A stretch of 64,000 nucleotides of DNA, taken from assembly GCA_965224595.1 (NCBI GenBank), contig OZ245057.1:992001-1056000 (forward strand). The letters run 5' to 3'. Origin of the DNA: Aliivibrio_A sp016764915 (GTDB taxonomy: Bacteria > Pseudomonadota > Gammaproteobacteria > Enterobacterales > Vibrionaceae). The notes beneath the pieces were generated by a model that ran no database searches, had not been told where the DNA came from, and saw only the letters and a program-made list of their open reading frames with translations. Shown one piece after another: positions 16,092 to 25,055 of the stretch; the stretch's first letter is position 1, and the number at the start of each line of letters is the position of its first letter. A program made the position numbers and the translations under genes.

Positions 16092-16514
16092 ATGAAAATT
16101 TGTGGTGTAGAACTGAAAGCGAATGACGCAATTATCTGTCTTCTTTCTCAATCTGAAGGATTGATGGATATTCCAAATTGTCGAGTATCAAAACTGTCAA
16201 TTGTGAATGCATCGGATACCCAGTCTATTCGTGAATTCCAGTTTGCATTTGCAAAATTGATGGAAGATTACGGCGTAGAAAAAGTCATCATCAAAGAGCG
16301 TTTGATGAAGGGGAAATTTGCAGGTGGTGCGGTTGGTTTTAAACTGGAAAGTGCACTTCAATTAATGTCAGACTATGACGTTACTGTTCTGACTGCTTCT
16401 GAAATGAAAGAGGGATTAAAAAGAACGCCCGCTTTAGTAAAAGTAAAAGACGTTGGTCTTAAGCATTACCAACAAGACGCTTTTGAAACCGCATTTGCAT
16501 ATATGAATAAATAA
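16092..16514 (+). CDS. DUF3010 family protein
   Basis: 140 residues matching DUF3010, a conserved gammaproteobacterial family of unknown function. It starts MKICGVELKANDAIICLLSQ, and the pattern of an early strand, KVIIKERLMKGKFAGGAVGF and a C-terminal HYQQDAFETAF suggests an RNase H-like fold. No signal peptide or membrane segment. It is a single-gene unit ended by a strong terminator. Confidence 0.75.
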   Translation: MKICGVELKANDAIICLLSQSEGLMDIPNCRVSKLSIVNASDTQSIREFQFAFAKLMEDYGVEKVIIKERLMKGKFAGGAVGFKLESALQLMSDYDVTVLTASEMKEGLKRTPALVKVKDVGLKHYQQDAFETAFAYMNK

Positions 16515-16515
16515 C

Positions 16516-16544
16516 AAAAAGGGATGGGCAACCATCCCTTTTTT
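16516..16544 (+). terminator. terminator after DUF3010 gene
   Basis: Stem AAAAAGGGATGG / CCATCCCTTTTT with a GCAA loop and T-run. Confidence 0.9.
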
Positions 16545-16572
16545 ATTGTCTGTTGTTAATCATGGAGTGAGA

Positions 16573-17130
16573 GTGTTGCAAACGTTAATTGAACAAAAAT
16601 ATCAAGAGAAAATGGCATGGATGTTGAGCCACGTAGACGTTCAATACCCCACTCCAGCTAGTTTAATCGGAAAAGATCATTATGCAGATTTAGACGCTAA
16701 GATGACCGATATTCATCAAATTGACTTCTGTTTATTGCACGCACTATCCCTTCCTCAATTTACGGATGACATCGTTTTAATTGATAACCATAGAATGACC
16801 ATCCGACTTGCCATGTTACTCGCTGAAAAGTGGCCAGAGCATAAAGAGAGCGTGTTTGAGTTCCTTACCCAAATTATTTTAGATGATGACTATCAGTTGT
16901 ACCTCGCTTTAGAACAGAATCAACCGACAGCTTGCGCGATGGTGACTAAAGTAACGGATAATATGGTGTTAATCAGTGATGTAGCGTTTGCTAGTGATAT
17001 GAAAACGATTAATAAACAAAGCTTTATCTGCGATCTAACCAAGTTAGTTCAATCTAACAGTCAAATGAACTCTGCCGCTATTGTCACTTCTAATCCTACA
17101 GATGTATGGTTAAATGAGCTTAATTTATAG
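16573..17130 (+). CDS. hypothetical protein
   Basis: About 185 residues, not confidently assigned. The first half is helical (LIEQKYQEKMAWML). The second half (ACAMVTKVTDNMVLISDVAF, then a stretch about expressing Leu-rich helices) has a faint acetyltransferase-like look, but no acetyl-CoA motif. GTG 16573 is chosen because GGAG lies five bases upstream; the in-frame TTG at 16546 falls inside the preceding terminator's T-run. TTG 16576 is an alternative. Confidence 0.6.
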   Translation: MLQTLIEQKYQEKMAWMLSHVDVQYPTPASLIGKDHYADLDAKMTDIHQIDFCLLHALSLPQFTDDIVLIDNHRMTIRLAMLLAEKWPEHKESVFEFLTQIILDDDYQLYLALEQNQPTACAMVTKVTDNMVLISDVAFASDMKTINKQSFICDLTKLVQSNSQMNSAAIVTSNPTDVWLNELNL

Positions 17131-17296
17131 ATTAGTGTGAGCAGTGGCCAATTTTTAAACAAAAAAGCCACTCAAGTATCAAATTTCACATAGCAAACTG
17201 TTCGAAGCCCCCGAATTGGTCCATTCTTATTTTGAACATTAAAAACATAAAGAATATAAGATGTACTTGATAAATATATAAATAATAGGGGGCAGC

Positions 17297-17953
17297 ATGG
17301 CTACTGCTAACCAAATATCGTGCATTATTTTTGATTGTGATGGAACACTGGTCGACAGCGAAGTACTGTGCTGCCAAGGCCTGGTGAACGTTTTTGACAG
17401 ATTTGGGGCAACGCTCTCTCTTGAGGAGTGCAAATCGCATTTCAGTGGTGGCAAGATTGCGGATATTCTACAAGCGGCATGTAAAATGGCTGAAGTAACC
17501 ATCTCTATTGATATCCTTGAACCCCTCTATCGTGAAGAGGTGAACACATTGTTTAAAGCTCATTTAAAACCGATGCCCGGTGTGGATGAGTTACTGCATT
17601 ACCTTGACGATAAACAGATTGAAATTTGTGTCGCGTCAAACGGTCCAATAAGTAAAATAGAATATGCACTGCAACTGACAGGTTTACTGCCTCAATTTAA
17701 AGGTAAAACCTTCAGTGCCTTTGATACCAACAGTTGGAAACCTGAGCCCGACCTGTTACGTTTTGCCGCAATGAACATGGGGGTATTAGTCAATGAATGT
17801 CTGTTTGTTGATGATACTGCGATAGGGGTTCAAGCGGGCATTAATGCAGGAATGAAAACACTCTATTTTCAACAGAATCCTGACGCTGCTGATATCACTC
17901 ACCCTTTAGTGACACGAATATCGACACTTCAAGAGGTGTGCAACTCAGTTTAA
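17297..17953 (+). CDS. yieH: HAD-family phosphatase, YieH-like
   Basis: 218 residues of the HAD superfamily, beta-phosphoglucomutase-like subfamily. Motif I is FDCDGTLVDS (nucleophile Asp13, acid/base Asp15), motif II is ASNGP, motif III has KPEPDL, and motif IV is FVDDTAIGVQAG. Length and motifs fit E. coli YieH, reported as a 6-phosphogluconate phosphatase; the true substrate here is unproven. The ATG at 17297 follows GGGGG. It is a soluble cytosolic enzyme convergent with ltaE. Confidence 0.8.
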   Translation: MATANQISCIIFDCDGTLVDSEVLCCQGLVNVFDRFGATLSLEECKSHFSGGKIADILQAACKMAEVTISIDILEPLYREEVNTLFKAHLKPMPGVDELLHYLDDKQIEICVASNGPISKIEYALQLTGLLPQFKGKTFSAFDTNSWKPEPDLLRFAAMNMGVLVNECLFVDDTAIGVQAGINAGMKTLYFQQNPDAADITHPLVTRISTLQEVCNSV

Positions 17954-18019
17954 ATAGGCACATTTACTATCTGCTATTCAGTTTTTACTTAGATGGCAGA
18001 TAGAGCAGGATTTATTTAA

Positions 18020-19027
18020 CTACAGCACACTTTTTAACTTTTCAATGAACAGTAAAATATCGTCGCGAGAGAGATCTCTGTGGGTAACGAATCGAGCCGG
18101 GTTACCGCTAGAGATGATGATCTCATCTTGTAACAGTTGAGCCGCAATCGCTTTAATGTTGACGTTTTCAGATAGCTTGGCAAACACAATGTTCGTTTGC
18201 ACGTGTTCTGGTTTTACCGAAAATCCCTCTAGTTTAGACAGTTCAACCGCCAATAACTGCGCATTTTGGTGATCGACTTTTAACTGCTCAACATTATCCG
18301 TTAATGCCAATTTTCCAGCGGCCGCTAAAATGCCCGCTTGACGCATACCGCCACCTAACATTTTGCGAATTCGATGCGCTTTGGTGATGAATACCTTACT
18401 ACCAAGCAGTAGTGAACCTACTGGCGCACCTAAACCCTTCGATAAGCAGATGGTTATCGAGTCAAAGTATTGTCCTATCTCTCTCACTTCAATATTTAGC
18501 GCAGCAGCAGCATTAAAGACACGAGCACCATCTAAGTGAAGTTGCAGGCTGTTTTTATTCACAAACTCACGCGCTTGAGCTAGATAAGCCAGAGGGAGCA
18601 CTTTGCCATTGATCGTATTTTCTAAGCTAAGCAATGTAGTGCGGGCAAAATGAGAATCATCCGGTTTGATTGCGGCTTGTAATTTGTCAAAACATAACGT
18701 GCCATCTGGATTGTTTTCAATGGGTTGAGGTTGAATAGAGCCTAAGACCGCAGCGCCTCCCGCTTCGAAACGATAATTATGAGCACTTTGTCCACACAGA
18801 TATTCATCACCACGTTCACAATGAGCCATTAAACCAAGTAAATTAGCTTGCGTACCTGATGTGACAAAGAGTGCAGCCTCAAAACCATATTCGGTTGCCG
18901 CCCAAGACTCCAAATCATTAACAGTGGGGTCGTCGCCATAAACATCATCTCCTACCTCCGCATTAGCCATGACGGTGCGCATTTTTTGGTTGGGTCTTGT
19001 TACAGTATCGGAGCGAAAGTCAATCAT
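18020..19027 (-). CDS. ltaE: low-specificity L-threonine aldolase
   Basis: 335 residues, fold-type I PLP enzyme. It cleaves L-threonine and L-allo-threonine to glycine and acetaldehyde. Expected residues are present: His83 stacking on PLP (SAHNYRFEAGG), Asp166 and Arg169 (HLDGAR), and the Schiff-base Lys197 (CLSKGLGAPVGS). The start has AAGGATC upstream. It is followed downstream on the other strand by the yieH-like gene, and a LysR gene lies just upstream on the same strand (66 bases), possibly its regulator. Confidence 0.92.
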   Translation of the reverse strand: MIDFRSDTVTRPNQKMRTVMANAEVGDDVYGDDPTVNDLESWAATEYGFEAALFVTSGTQANLLGLMAHCERGDEYLCGQSAHNYRFEAGGAAVLGSIQPQPIENNPDGTLCFDKLQAAIKPDDSHFARTTLLSLENTINGKVLPLAYLAQAREFVNKNSLQLHLDGARVFNAAAALNIEVREIGQYFDSITICLSKGLGAPVGSLLLGSKVFITKAHRIRKMLGGGMRQAGILAAAGKLALTDNVEQLKVDHQNAQLLAVELSKLEGFSVKPEHVQTNIVFAKLSENVNIKAIAAQLLQDEIIISSGNPARFVTHRDLSRDDILLFIEKLKSVL

Positions 19028-19093
19028 GCAGGATCCTTGTATGAAATAGAGATGAGTAAGTTATTTATAAAACTAATAACAAGAAGGGCAACA

Positions 19094-19963
19094 TCAAGCA
19101 ACTGATTTTTTAAAGAAGTCGATAAATAGTTTGATCTTTTCAGGCAGAAAATCTTGTTTAGCGTAATAGATGAATGTGCCGATCACTTCACCATGGTGTT
19201 CATCTAAGATAGGTAAAAGCTTCTTGGATGCGACTTCTTCAGAGACTAACTCATTTGGTAGATAAGCAATGCCTTGTCCCAGTACCGCTGCCGTGATGAG
19301 TACTTCGGTATTATTGGTTCGTAAATTACCGGAAACGTGAATGGTTTTTGAATCAAAGTGCCAGGTAACCCTCTTCTCTAAACCGTAATAGAGGCAGTTG
19401 TGATCAGGCAAATTGTCCAGTGAATTGATGGCGGCATTGTTTTGTAAATAAAGAGGAGCAGCGTACAGACGGTAGTGCATATTGAACGCTTTTCGACCGA
19501 TGTAACTGCTGGAATTAAATCCATCGATCTCGGCACAAATGCTTATATCAGCATGTGAGAGAGGAAGATCTTGAAAATGAGCAACTTCCAGTTCAATAGA
19601 GATGTTAGGGTATACTTTTTGAAAATCACAGCAGACTTGAGCCAAAACTCGATTGGTTAAAGGCTGTGGCGCGGCAATTCTCAATCTACCTTTGCTTTTT
19701 TTTCCAGAACCGGCAGTTTCATCAATCACTGACTGCCACTGCTGGCTAAGCTCAAAGGTTCTTGCGTAATATTGCTCTCCTGCTTCTGTCAGGGCAAGTT
19801 GTCTTGTGGTTCTGACAAAGAGTTGTACAGAGAGTTTATCTTCAAGCCAGGCGATTCTTTTAGTTACAGCGGAGGGACTCAGAGAATGATGCTCAGCCGC
19901 TTTTGACATACTTTTAAATTTAGCAACACTGTGAAAGAGTAAAGTGCAGTTAAATACATCCAT
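19094..19963 (-). CDS. LysR-family transcriptional regulator
   Basis: Full-length LysR protein of 289 residues. Residues about 4-62 hold the helix-turn-helix (SMSKAAEHHSLSPSAVTKRI); the rest is a LysR effector domain of the CrgA/DsdC-like subgroup. It lies upstream of ltaE on the same strand and divergent from ravA. A 9-bp inverted repeat in the intergenic region is a candidate site. Target genes and ligand unknown. Confidence 0.85.
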   Translation of the reverse strand: MDVFNCTLLFHSVAKFKSMSKAAEHHSLSPSAVTKRIAWLEDKLSVQLFVRTTRQLALTEAGEQYYARTFELSQQWQSVIDETAGSGKKSKGRLRIAAPQPLTNRVLAQVCCDFQKVYPNISIELEVAHFQDLPLSHADISICAEIDGFNSSSYIGRKAFNMHYRLYAAPLYLQNNAAINSLDNLPDHNCLYYGLEKRVTWHFDSKTIHVSGNLRTNNTEVLITAAVLGQGIAYLPNELVSEEVASKKLLPILDEHHGEVIGTFIYYAKQDFLPEKIKLFIDFFKKSVA

Positions 19964-19979
19964 TGATAAACCTGTGATT

Positions 19980-20010
19980 TTAATAGTATTGAATCTTAAG
20001 CTACTATTAA
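19980..20010. promoter_or_regulatory. inverted repeat in the LysR/ravA intergenic region
   Basis: Arms TTAATAGTA (19980-19988) and TACTATTAA (20002-20010) with 13 bases between. Position just upstream of the LysR start suggests an autoregulatory operator. Binding is inferred. Confidence 0.4.
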
Positions 20011-20128
20011 TAGCTTATTTATGAGAACAAAGTTTCCATACACTTAAAGTTCATGATTTTGATCACACAACATGAGAAATTAACCTTTATCACTATAGAT
20101 TATTCTAATTGTTTTGTAAGGAGAACCG

Positions 20129-21769
20129 ATGAATGCAACTTCCCCCGCACTGCTGGCAGAGAGAGTCGATAAATTAATTACGGCACTTTCAGATGGTGTG
20201 TTTGAGCGTGAAGATACGATGAAACTCTGCCTTTTGGCAGCGCTTAGTGGCGAAAGTGTTTTTTTACTCGGCCCTCCAGGTATTGCAAAAAGCATGATCG
20301 CCAAACGATTAATTAAAGCATTTGATAGTAGCAGCTATTTTGAGTATTTAATGACCCGCTTCTCTACGCCAGAGGAGGTGTTTGGCCCTTTATCTATTCG
20401 AGAGCTTAAAGACAATGGTCGATATGTTCGCTTGATTGATGGCTACCTGCCTGCATCACAAGTGGTTTTTTTGGATGAGATTTGGAAAGCTGGACCTGCC
20501 ATCTTAAATACGCTATTAACGGTAGTGAACGAAAAAACCTTTAAAAATGGCAGTGAGAACGTACAAGTTCCGATGCGGTTGTTGATTTCGGCCTCAAATG
20601 AGTTACCTGACCCTGATAGTGGACTGGATGCTCTTTATGATCGAATGTTAGTACGAGTGTTTGTTAATCGAATTCAGAATAAAAATAATTTCAGGGCGAT
20701 GTTAACGACAGGATCCAGCCAAGAGACCGAAATACCCGCAGGTTTGGCCATTACTGATAGCGAATATCATCAATGGCAAAATGAGCTAGATCGTATTCCA
20801 CTGCCCAATGAGATATTTGAAAAGCTGTATAAACTAAAAGAGATGGTCGAGAGTGAGAGCGCGGCGTTGAATGATCCTACTGAGGGGTATATTTCTGATA
20901 GACGCTGGAAAAAATCGGTAAAGTTGCTTAAAGCGAGTGCGTTCTTTAATGGTCGAGATCAGATAACACCGCTTGATATTCTCTTGCTGCAAGATTGTAT
21001 TTGGAATACGCCGGACTCTAGAGAGTCAGTCAGGGCTATTGTGGCAAGATTTGCCCAGCAGTCGGCTTTTGATCAAGAGAAGATTGATAGCAACATTGAG
21101 GCTGCTACGGAGAGCATGCAGTGCATTGAGCGTGATATGGTCAATTCTCTTGCAATTCGTGTTCATGTGGAGCGGAACGAGAAGAGTCGATTCGGACGTA
21201 AAGATCTGCTGAATTTGGATCTGCAATCCGCCAAAAGATTCTCGGTCGGTCACTCAAGCGATCTCGTGCGGCTTATTATTTTAGATGGACAAGTTGCTCG
21301 ACAAGGCGTTGAGTCCAATCGGCGTTATTGGCTCTATGTAAATGTGGATGAGTTGGAAAAGAAAATGACGATTGGTACGTTTGAGCTACACGGTTATGAG
21401 AATGAGAACTTAGACCTCTGTACGTTACAGTTTGATCTGAGCATTCAAGGGGAGTTGAAAGTAAAAGATTCAGCCAATCGTTCATTAAGTGTTGGTATAA
21501 GTGGTATTAATAATCCAAGCCAAAGCAACATCAGTCACTGGACAGAGATTGCGGATAATGCACTCACCGAACTAAAATCAGTTGAGCAAGATTTACTGCA
21601 GTCTAAAAGCGCTTTTCAACACAGCTTGCCGCATAATTTTATTGATATGGAGTTAGCAAAATTGATTGAAAAGAGCATTCAGCAATTGAGAACGAAAGTA
21701 GAGAGTGGCCGAAAATACATTCAATTGATCTCTACTCGAGTAATAAGTTTGACCAATTATTATGGGTAA
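20129..21769 (+). CDS. ravA: MoxR-family AAA+ ATPase RavA
   Basis: 546 residues. The AAA+ core has Walker A GPPGIAKS (residues 48-55), Walker B VVFLDE (112-117) and a sensor region LLISASNELPDPDSG. The C-terminal part (from about 330) is the RavA-specific discontinuous triple-helix and LARA region. In E. coli it forms hexamers, binds lysine decarboxylase LdcI and works with ViaA; in Vibrio cholerae ravA-viaA raise aminoglycoside sensitivity. AAGGAGA precedes the ATG. The viaA gene starts 12 bases after its stop, giving the standard operon. Confidence 0.92.
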   Translation: MNATSPALLAERVDKLITALSDGVFEREDTMKLCLLAALSGESVFLLGPPGIAKSMIAKRLIKAFDSSSYFEYLMTRFSTPEEVFGPLSIRELKDNGRYVRLIDGYLPASQVVFLDEIWKAGPAILNTLLTVVNEKTFKNGSENVQVPMRLLISASNELPDPDSGLDALYDRMLVRVFVNRIQNKNNFRAMLTTGSSQETEIPAGLAITDSEYHQWQNELDRIPLPNEIFEKLYKLKEMVESESAALNDPTEGYISDRRWKKSVKLLKASAFFNGRDQITPLDILLLQDCIWNTPDSRESVRAIVARFAQQSAFDQEKIDSNIEAATESMQCIERDMVNSLAIRVHVERNEKSRFGRKDLLNLDLQSAKRFSVGHSSDLVRLIILDGQVARQGVESNRRYWLYVNVDELEKKMTIGTFELHGYENENLDLCTLQFDLSIQGELKVKDSANRSLSVGISGINNPSQSNISHWTEIADNALTELKSVEQDLLQSKSAFQHSLPHNFIDMELAKLIEKSIQQLRTKVESGRKYIQLISTRVISLTNYYG

Positions 21770-21781
21770 CGGATTTTATCT

Positions 21782-23227
21782 ATGTTAGGCGGAGAAGAGC
21801 TTGAACTGATTATGGCCATTGCAGACTCAGGTATTATTGAGTCTGTCATGTCGGATATTCTCTCTATGCCACAAATTACTGGTTTTTTAGAGTCTAACCC
21901 TGATCTGACGTTATCGTTAAAAGATCAGTTATCGCATTGGGAGAAAACGGTTAAGCGAAAAATGCGAATGGCTAGCGATCTACCTAGCATTCAACAAGAA
22001 ATCACACTGTATCAACAGACTTGTGATTGGAGTAAGGATACGTTTAATCAACAAATATATTCGCTTTTACGGACCCTTGAGAGTAAGTCAAGTTTTTACC
22101 CTCGAGCCAATCAATTAGTCGAGCAGCCTGATGCGCTCACCAATCCTATGTTTGCTTTCTATTTTTGCGAGCAGTGGTTTGAACATCTACAGCAAAGCAT
22201 TAAGTTGATTCAAATTGAAGTATTAAATACGGATAAAGAGCAGTTATTAATACAGTTGTATCAACAGATTGAGACCATGCAGGCAATAGAAAATATTAGC
22301 ACTGAGTCACAACCAAACTCGGCGGGACGTATTTGGAATATGTCGCAAGCTAAGCTCACTAAAACCGATATAAAATTGCTTAAAAGTCATGCTCAATTTT
22401 TACAAAAAAACAGCAAACTGCAACAAATAGCGGATCAACTTGGCCGAATGGCGATTGAACAGAATGAGAGTGAAAGTAATAATCAGGTGATGGTTGAAGA
22501 GTTGGTATTAAGCGAGCAGAGTTGCAGCAGTGTTACTGGAGACATTGTCGGTATACACGAGAGTGACGATCTTAATCGAATGTTACCAAATGAAGTTCTG
22601 TTTTTAACGTATCCTGAACTCGAAGTTGTTTTTTATAAACACCTAATCGATAAACGCCTACTGAGTTATCAAAGTAAAGATGTAGAAAGAAAACTGAATA
22701 GAGTGAAAATCAAACGTCCGTCATCAGGAGACTCTGAAAAAGAACAAGGGCCGTTCATTATCTGTATTGATGGTTCAGGTTCAATGAAGGGGTACGCTGA
22801 ACAGTGCGCCAAAGCGCTCGCCTATGGGCTGATGCAGATTGCAATGGCAAATCAGAGAGAGTGTTATGTCATTATGTTCTCGACTGAACAGATTACTTAC
22901 GAACTGACTAAACAAAATGGACTGAGAGAGGTGAGTGACTTCCTTGCTTACTCTTTTCATGGCGGCACAGATCTGGATCCTGCGTTACAAAGTGCCATCG
23001 ATTTAATGAAAACGGAAAAGTACAATAATGCGGATCTATTGGTGATTTCAGATTTTATTGCTTCCAAGCCCTCGACAGAGCTCTTACAAGATGTCGAGTT
23101 GATTAAACAGAATAAAAATCGATTTCATGCTGCAACCATGTCGAAATTTGGTAATCCGGAAGTGATGGCCATATTTGATCATATTTGGCCATACCACCCT
23201 TCAATGCTGCAACGTTTGTTAAAATAG
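21782..23227 (+). CDS. viaA: VWA-domain protein ViaA
   Basis: 481 residues. The C-terminal von Willebrand A domain (from about residue 325) carries an intact MIDAS metal site: DGSGSM, the GGTDLDPAL threonine and a VISDF aspartate. The N-terminal half is helical, as in E. coli ViaA. ViaA stimulates the RavA ATPase and the pair acts on membrane lipids and respiratory proteins such as fumarate reductase and Nuo. It is the second gene of the ravA-viaA operon. E. coli ViaA is 483 residues. Confidence 0.92.
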   Translation: MLGGEELELIMAIADSGIIESVMSDILSMPQITGFLESNPDLTLSLKDQLSHWEKTVKRKMRMASDLPSIQQEITLYQQTCDWSKDTFNQQIYSLLRTLESKSSFYPRANQLVEQPDALTNPMFAFYFCEQWFEHLQQSIKLIQIEVLNTDKEQLLIQLYQQIETMQAIENISTESQPNSAGRIWNMSQAKLTKTDIKLLKSHAQFLQKNSKLQQIADQLGRMAIEQNESESNNQVMVEELVLSEQSCSSVTGDIVGIHESDDLNRMLPNEVLFLTYPELEVVFYKHLIDKRLLSYQSKDVERKLNRVKIKRPSSGDSEKEQGPFIICIDGSGSMKGYAEQCAKALAYGLMQIAMANQRECYVIMFSTEQITYELTKQNGLREVSDFLAYSFHGGTDLDPALQSAIDLMKTEKYNNADLLVISDFIASKPSTELLQDVELIKQNKNRFHAATMSKFGNPEVMAIFDHIWPYHPSMLQRLLK

Positions 23228-23234
23228 TGCGAGC

Positions 23235-23483
23235 TTATTTTTTCTCTTCTTTCACAAAACCGATGTCATCAAAGCCTAATTTGGCAAAGTAATTATGACG
23301 GAAGTCTTTCACTGCTTTTAAGCTAGTGGATGCCATCTCTACTTGTGTCAGCATCGAATGGTAGCCAGAAATATCAACACCCTCTTCAGCCGCTGCCGCT
23401 TCATGTGGGCCAACAAATGCTCTAAATGAAAATAAAATTTCTTTGGTTTTGCCTTTATAGGTGTAACGAACTTTGCGAGCCAT
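23235..23483 (-). CDS. DUF2960 family protein
   Basis: 82 residues from ATG 23483 (MARKVRYTYKGK), matching DUF2960, a short Vibrio/Shewanella family of unknown function. A GTG at 23516 would add 11 residues but the family starts at the chosen ATG. Conserved segments are the Phe-rich strand EILFSFRAF, YHSMLTQVEM and the tail AVKDFRHNYFAKLGF. No export signal. It is convergent with viaA. Confidence 0.75.
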   Translation of the reverse strand: MARKVRYTYKGKTKEILFSFRAFVGPHEAAAAEEGVDISGYHSMLTQVEMASTSLKAVKDFRHNYFAKLGFDDIGFVKEEKK

Positions 23484-23555
23484 AGGGTTCTCAATATTGA
23501 AGGGAATGTTCGACACTCTATGGTGTATCCAGAGTGCCGAAGGTAGTTAACGAAT

Positions 23556-23993
23556 TTATTTTTTGAATATTTCGTTGAACTCACGTTTCAAGCCAGGTTT
23601 ACGGCGAGCAACTTTTAGTTGTTTAGTGATGTCTTTTACACAGTTATGAAGCACTTGGTCAAGCATTACAGAGCGACGCTCCTCTTTTTCTTCATCGCTT
23701 AAACCTTCAGGTAGCTGGACGTTTTCAAATTCTGACATAAAGTCAACGCCTGCGTAGCTTTGGCTTAATGATACTAGTGCATGGAACTGCTCAAAGTTAT
23801 CCAGTACTTTTTGAGCACTTGCTGGCATGTCATCCCACGACTCTCTTACTGCGGCTTCAGCAACTTCATGGACAGAGAGAAGCATTTGCAACATTTCCTG
23901 AGGCACTTCCTCGAACTCGATAACCTTAAGTAGTTCTGGAGATGCTTGATCAAGGCTAATTTCGATTGTTTCTTCTGTTTGATTCTCAGACAT
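23556..23993 (-). CDS. conserved hypothetical protein, possibly DUF3069
   Basis: 145 acidic residues, mostly helical, with a basic C terminus (ARRKPGLKREFNEIFKK). No membrane segment or signal. It resembles the DUF3069 family of Vibrio and Shewanella, a tentative recognition. It lies 72 bases upstream of the DUF2960 gene on the same strand, so the two are probably co-transcribed. Confidence 0.6.
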   Translation of the reverse strand: MSENQTEETIEISLDQASPELLKVIEFEEVPQEMLQMLLSVHEVAEAAVRESWDDMPASAQKVLDNFEQFHALVSLSQSYAGVDFMSEFENVQLPEGLSDEEKEERRSVMLDQVLHNCVKDITKQLKVARRKPGLKREFNEIFKK

Positions 23994-24092
23994 AATGATG
24001 TACCACTTTGCTGTAAAAATGAAATCGTAATAGTTAGCACAGAAAAGTCAATTGAATGACGAGATAATTGCGTTAATTACGTTGAAAAACTG

Positions 24093-24117
24093 AAAAGCCC
24101 TGTCAAACGAGGCTTTT
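24093..24117 (-). terminator. terminator downstream of csiV
   Basis: Stem AAAAGCC / GGCTTTT with an 11-base loop lies just past the csiV stop. A T-run follows in the minus direction. Confidence 0.6.
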
Positions 24118-24146
24118 ATTTGAACAATTGACGACAACTGACCTAT

Positions 24147-25028
24147 TTACTGAGCCACTTTTCTTACTTGAATAATAATGCCCAATAGTGGGTGATCTAA
24201 GTAGTGTGTTTCGCTGCTGCGCATCTTTCTTTTTTGCGACATACGATAGGTATTTAGATACTTCTCTATTTTAAAAATGGGTTTTATCTCTTCCAGATGA
24301 CCAATTTGAACGCCATTTTGAGGCGTATTTAATAAGTTACTGAATGGGTCAATAATAGTTGAAGCTGCAGAGCTGATTGGTTTGGGCTGTGTAATCTCAA
24401 TGGGCTCGGCTTCGACCATTATTTTACGTTGCCCCGGCTTTTTAATATCAAGTTGAGTCTCGATAAACAGGTAGTGTTGAACGTAAACCTGTAAACGGCC
24501 ATCTAATTCATACAGAGGAGCATCGGCACTCTTTTCGTCAAAATCGATCTCATTGTTTAGAGGTGAATTTATAGTTGAGGCGGTATTGTTAGGAGTGAGT
24601 TCAATGATGGCTTCAGCTTGCTCGCGTGCCACTTCGGCTTTTGAACGTCCATCAGCTAGGTACTTTTCTGAGAAGTCTCGTCCTGCCACAATGTGAAAAA
24701 TAGGGGCGGTTGAGCGACCTTGATCGCCTTGACGCCATGCCACATGAATCATGGGCTTGAAGGCAGCGTGCTTTTTGAGTTTTTCATACTGAGCTGTCAA
24801 CTGATATTCTGAGCGAGGCAGTAGAGTGGCATGATTTCGTATCATCATTTGGTTATTACGGTATGAAATAGCGCGATCCAAATTAATGGGATCGAGGATT
24901 TTAGGCCACTGTTCCATCATCGTTTCAGGGTTTAAATCCCTTTTAAAGATGATCACCTCAATATCAAATTGACGAGCAAAAGAGGGCATACTAACGGTCA
25001 GCAGTAAAAGGTAAATCAGTTTTTTCAC
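24147..25028 (-). CDS. csiV: cell shape/peptidoglycan-binding protein CsiV
   Basis: 293 residues with a cleavable signal peptide (residues 1-18, ending SFA). The CsiV family (DUF2803) is recognised from the start FDIEVIIFKRDLNPE, the central YELDGRLQVYVQHYLFIETQ split over the domain, and the ending HYLDHPLLGIIIQVRKV. In V. cholerae CsiV binds peptidoglycan and activates the LpoA/PBP1a synthase needed against D-amino acids. It follows mfd on the same strand by 27 bases, as in V. cholerae, which supports the assignment. Confidence 0.9.
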   Translation of the reverse strand: MKKLIYLLLLTVSMPSFARQFDIEVIIFKRDLNPETMMEQWPKILDPINLDRAISYRNNQMMIRNHATLLPRSEYQLTAQYEKLKKHAAFKPMIHVAWRQGDQGRSTAPIFHIVAGRDFSEKYLADGRSKAEVAREQAEAIIELTPNNTASTINSPLNNEIDFDEKSADAPLYELDGRLQVYVQHYLFIETQLDIKKPGQRKIMVEAEPIEITQPKPISSAASTIIDPFSNLLNTPQNGVQIGHLEEIKPIFKIEKYLNTYRMSQKRKMRSSETHYLDHPLLGIIIQVRKVAQ

Positions 25029-25055
25029 ATTTAGCTCCGCAAAAGCGATGGTGTA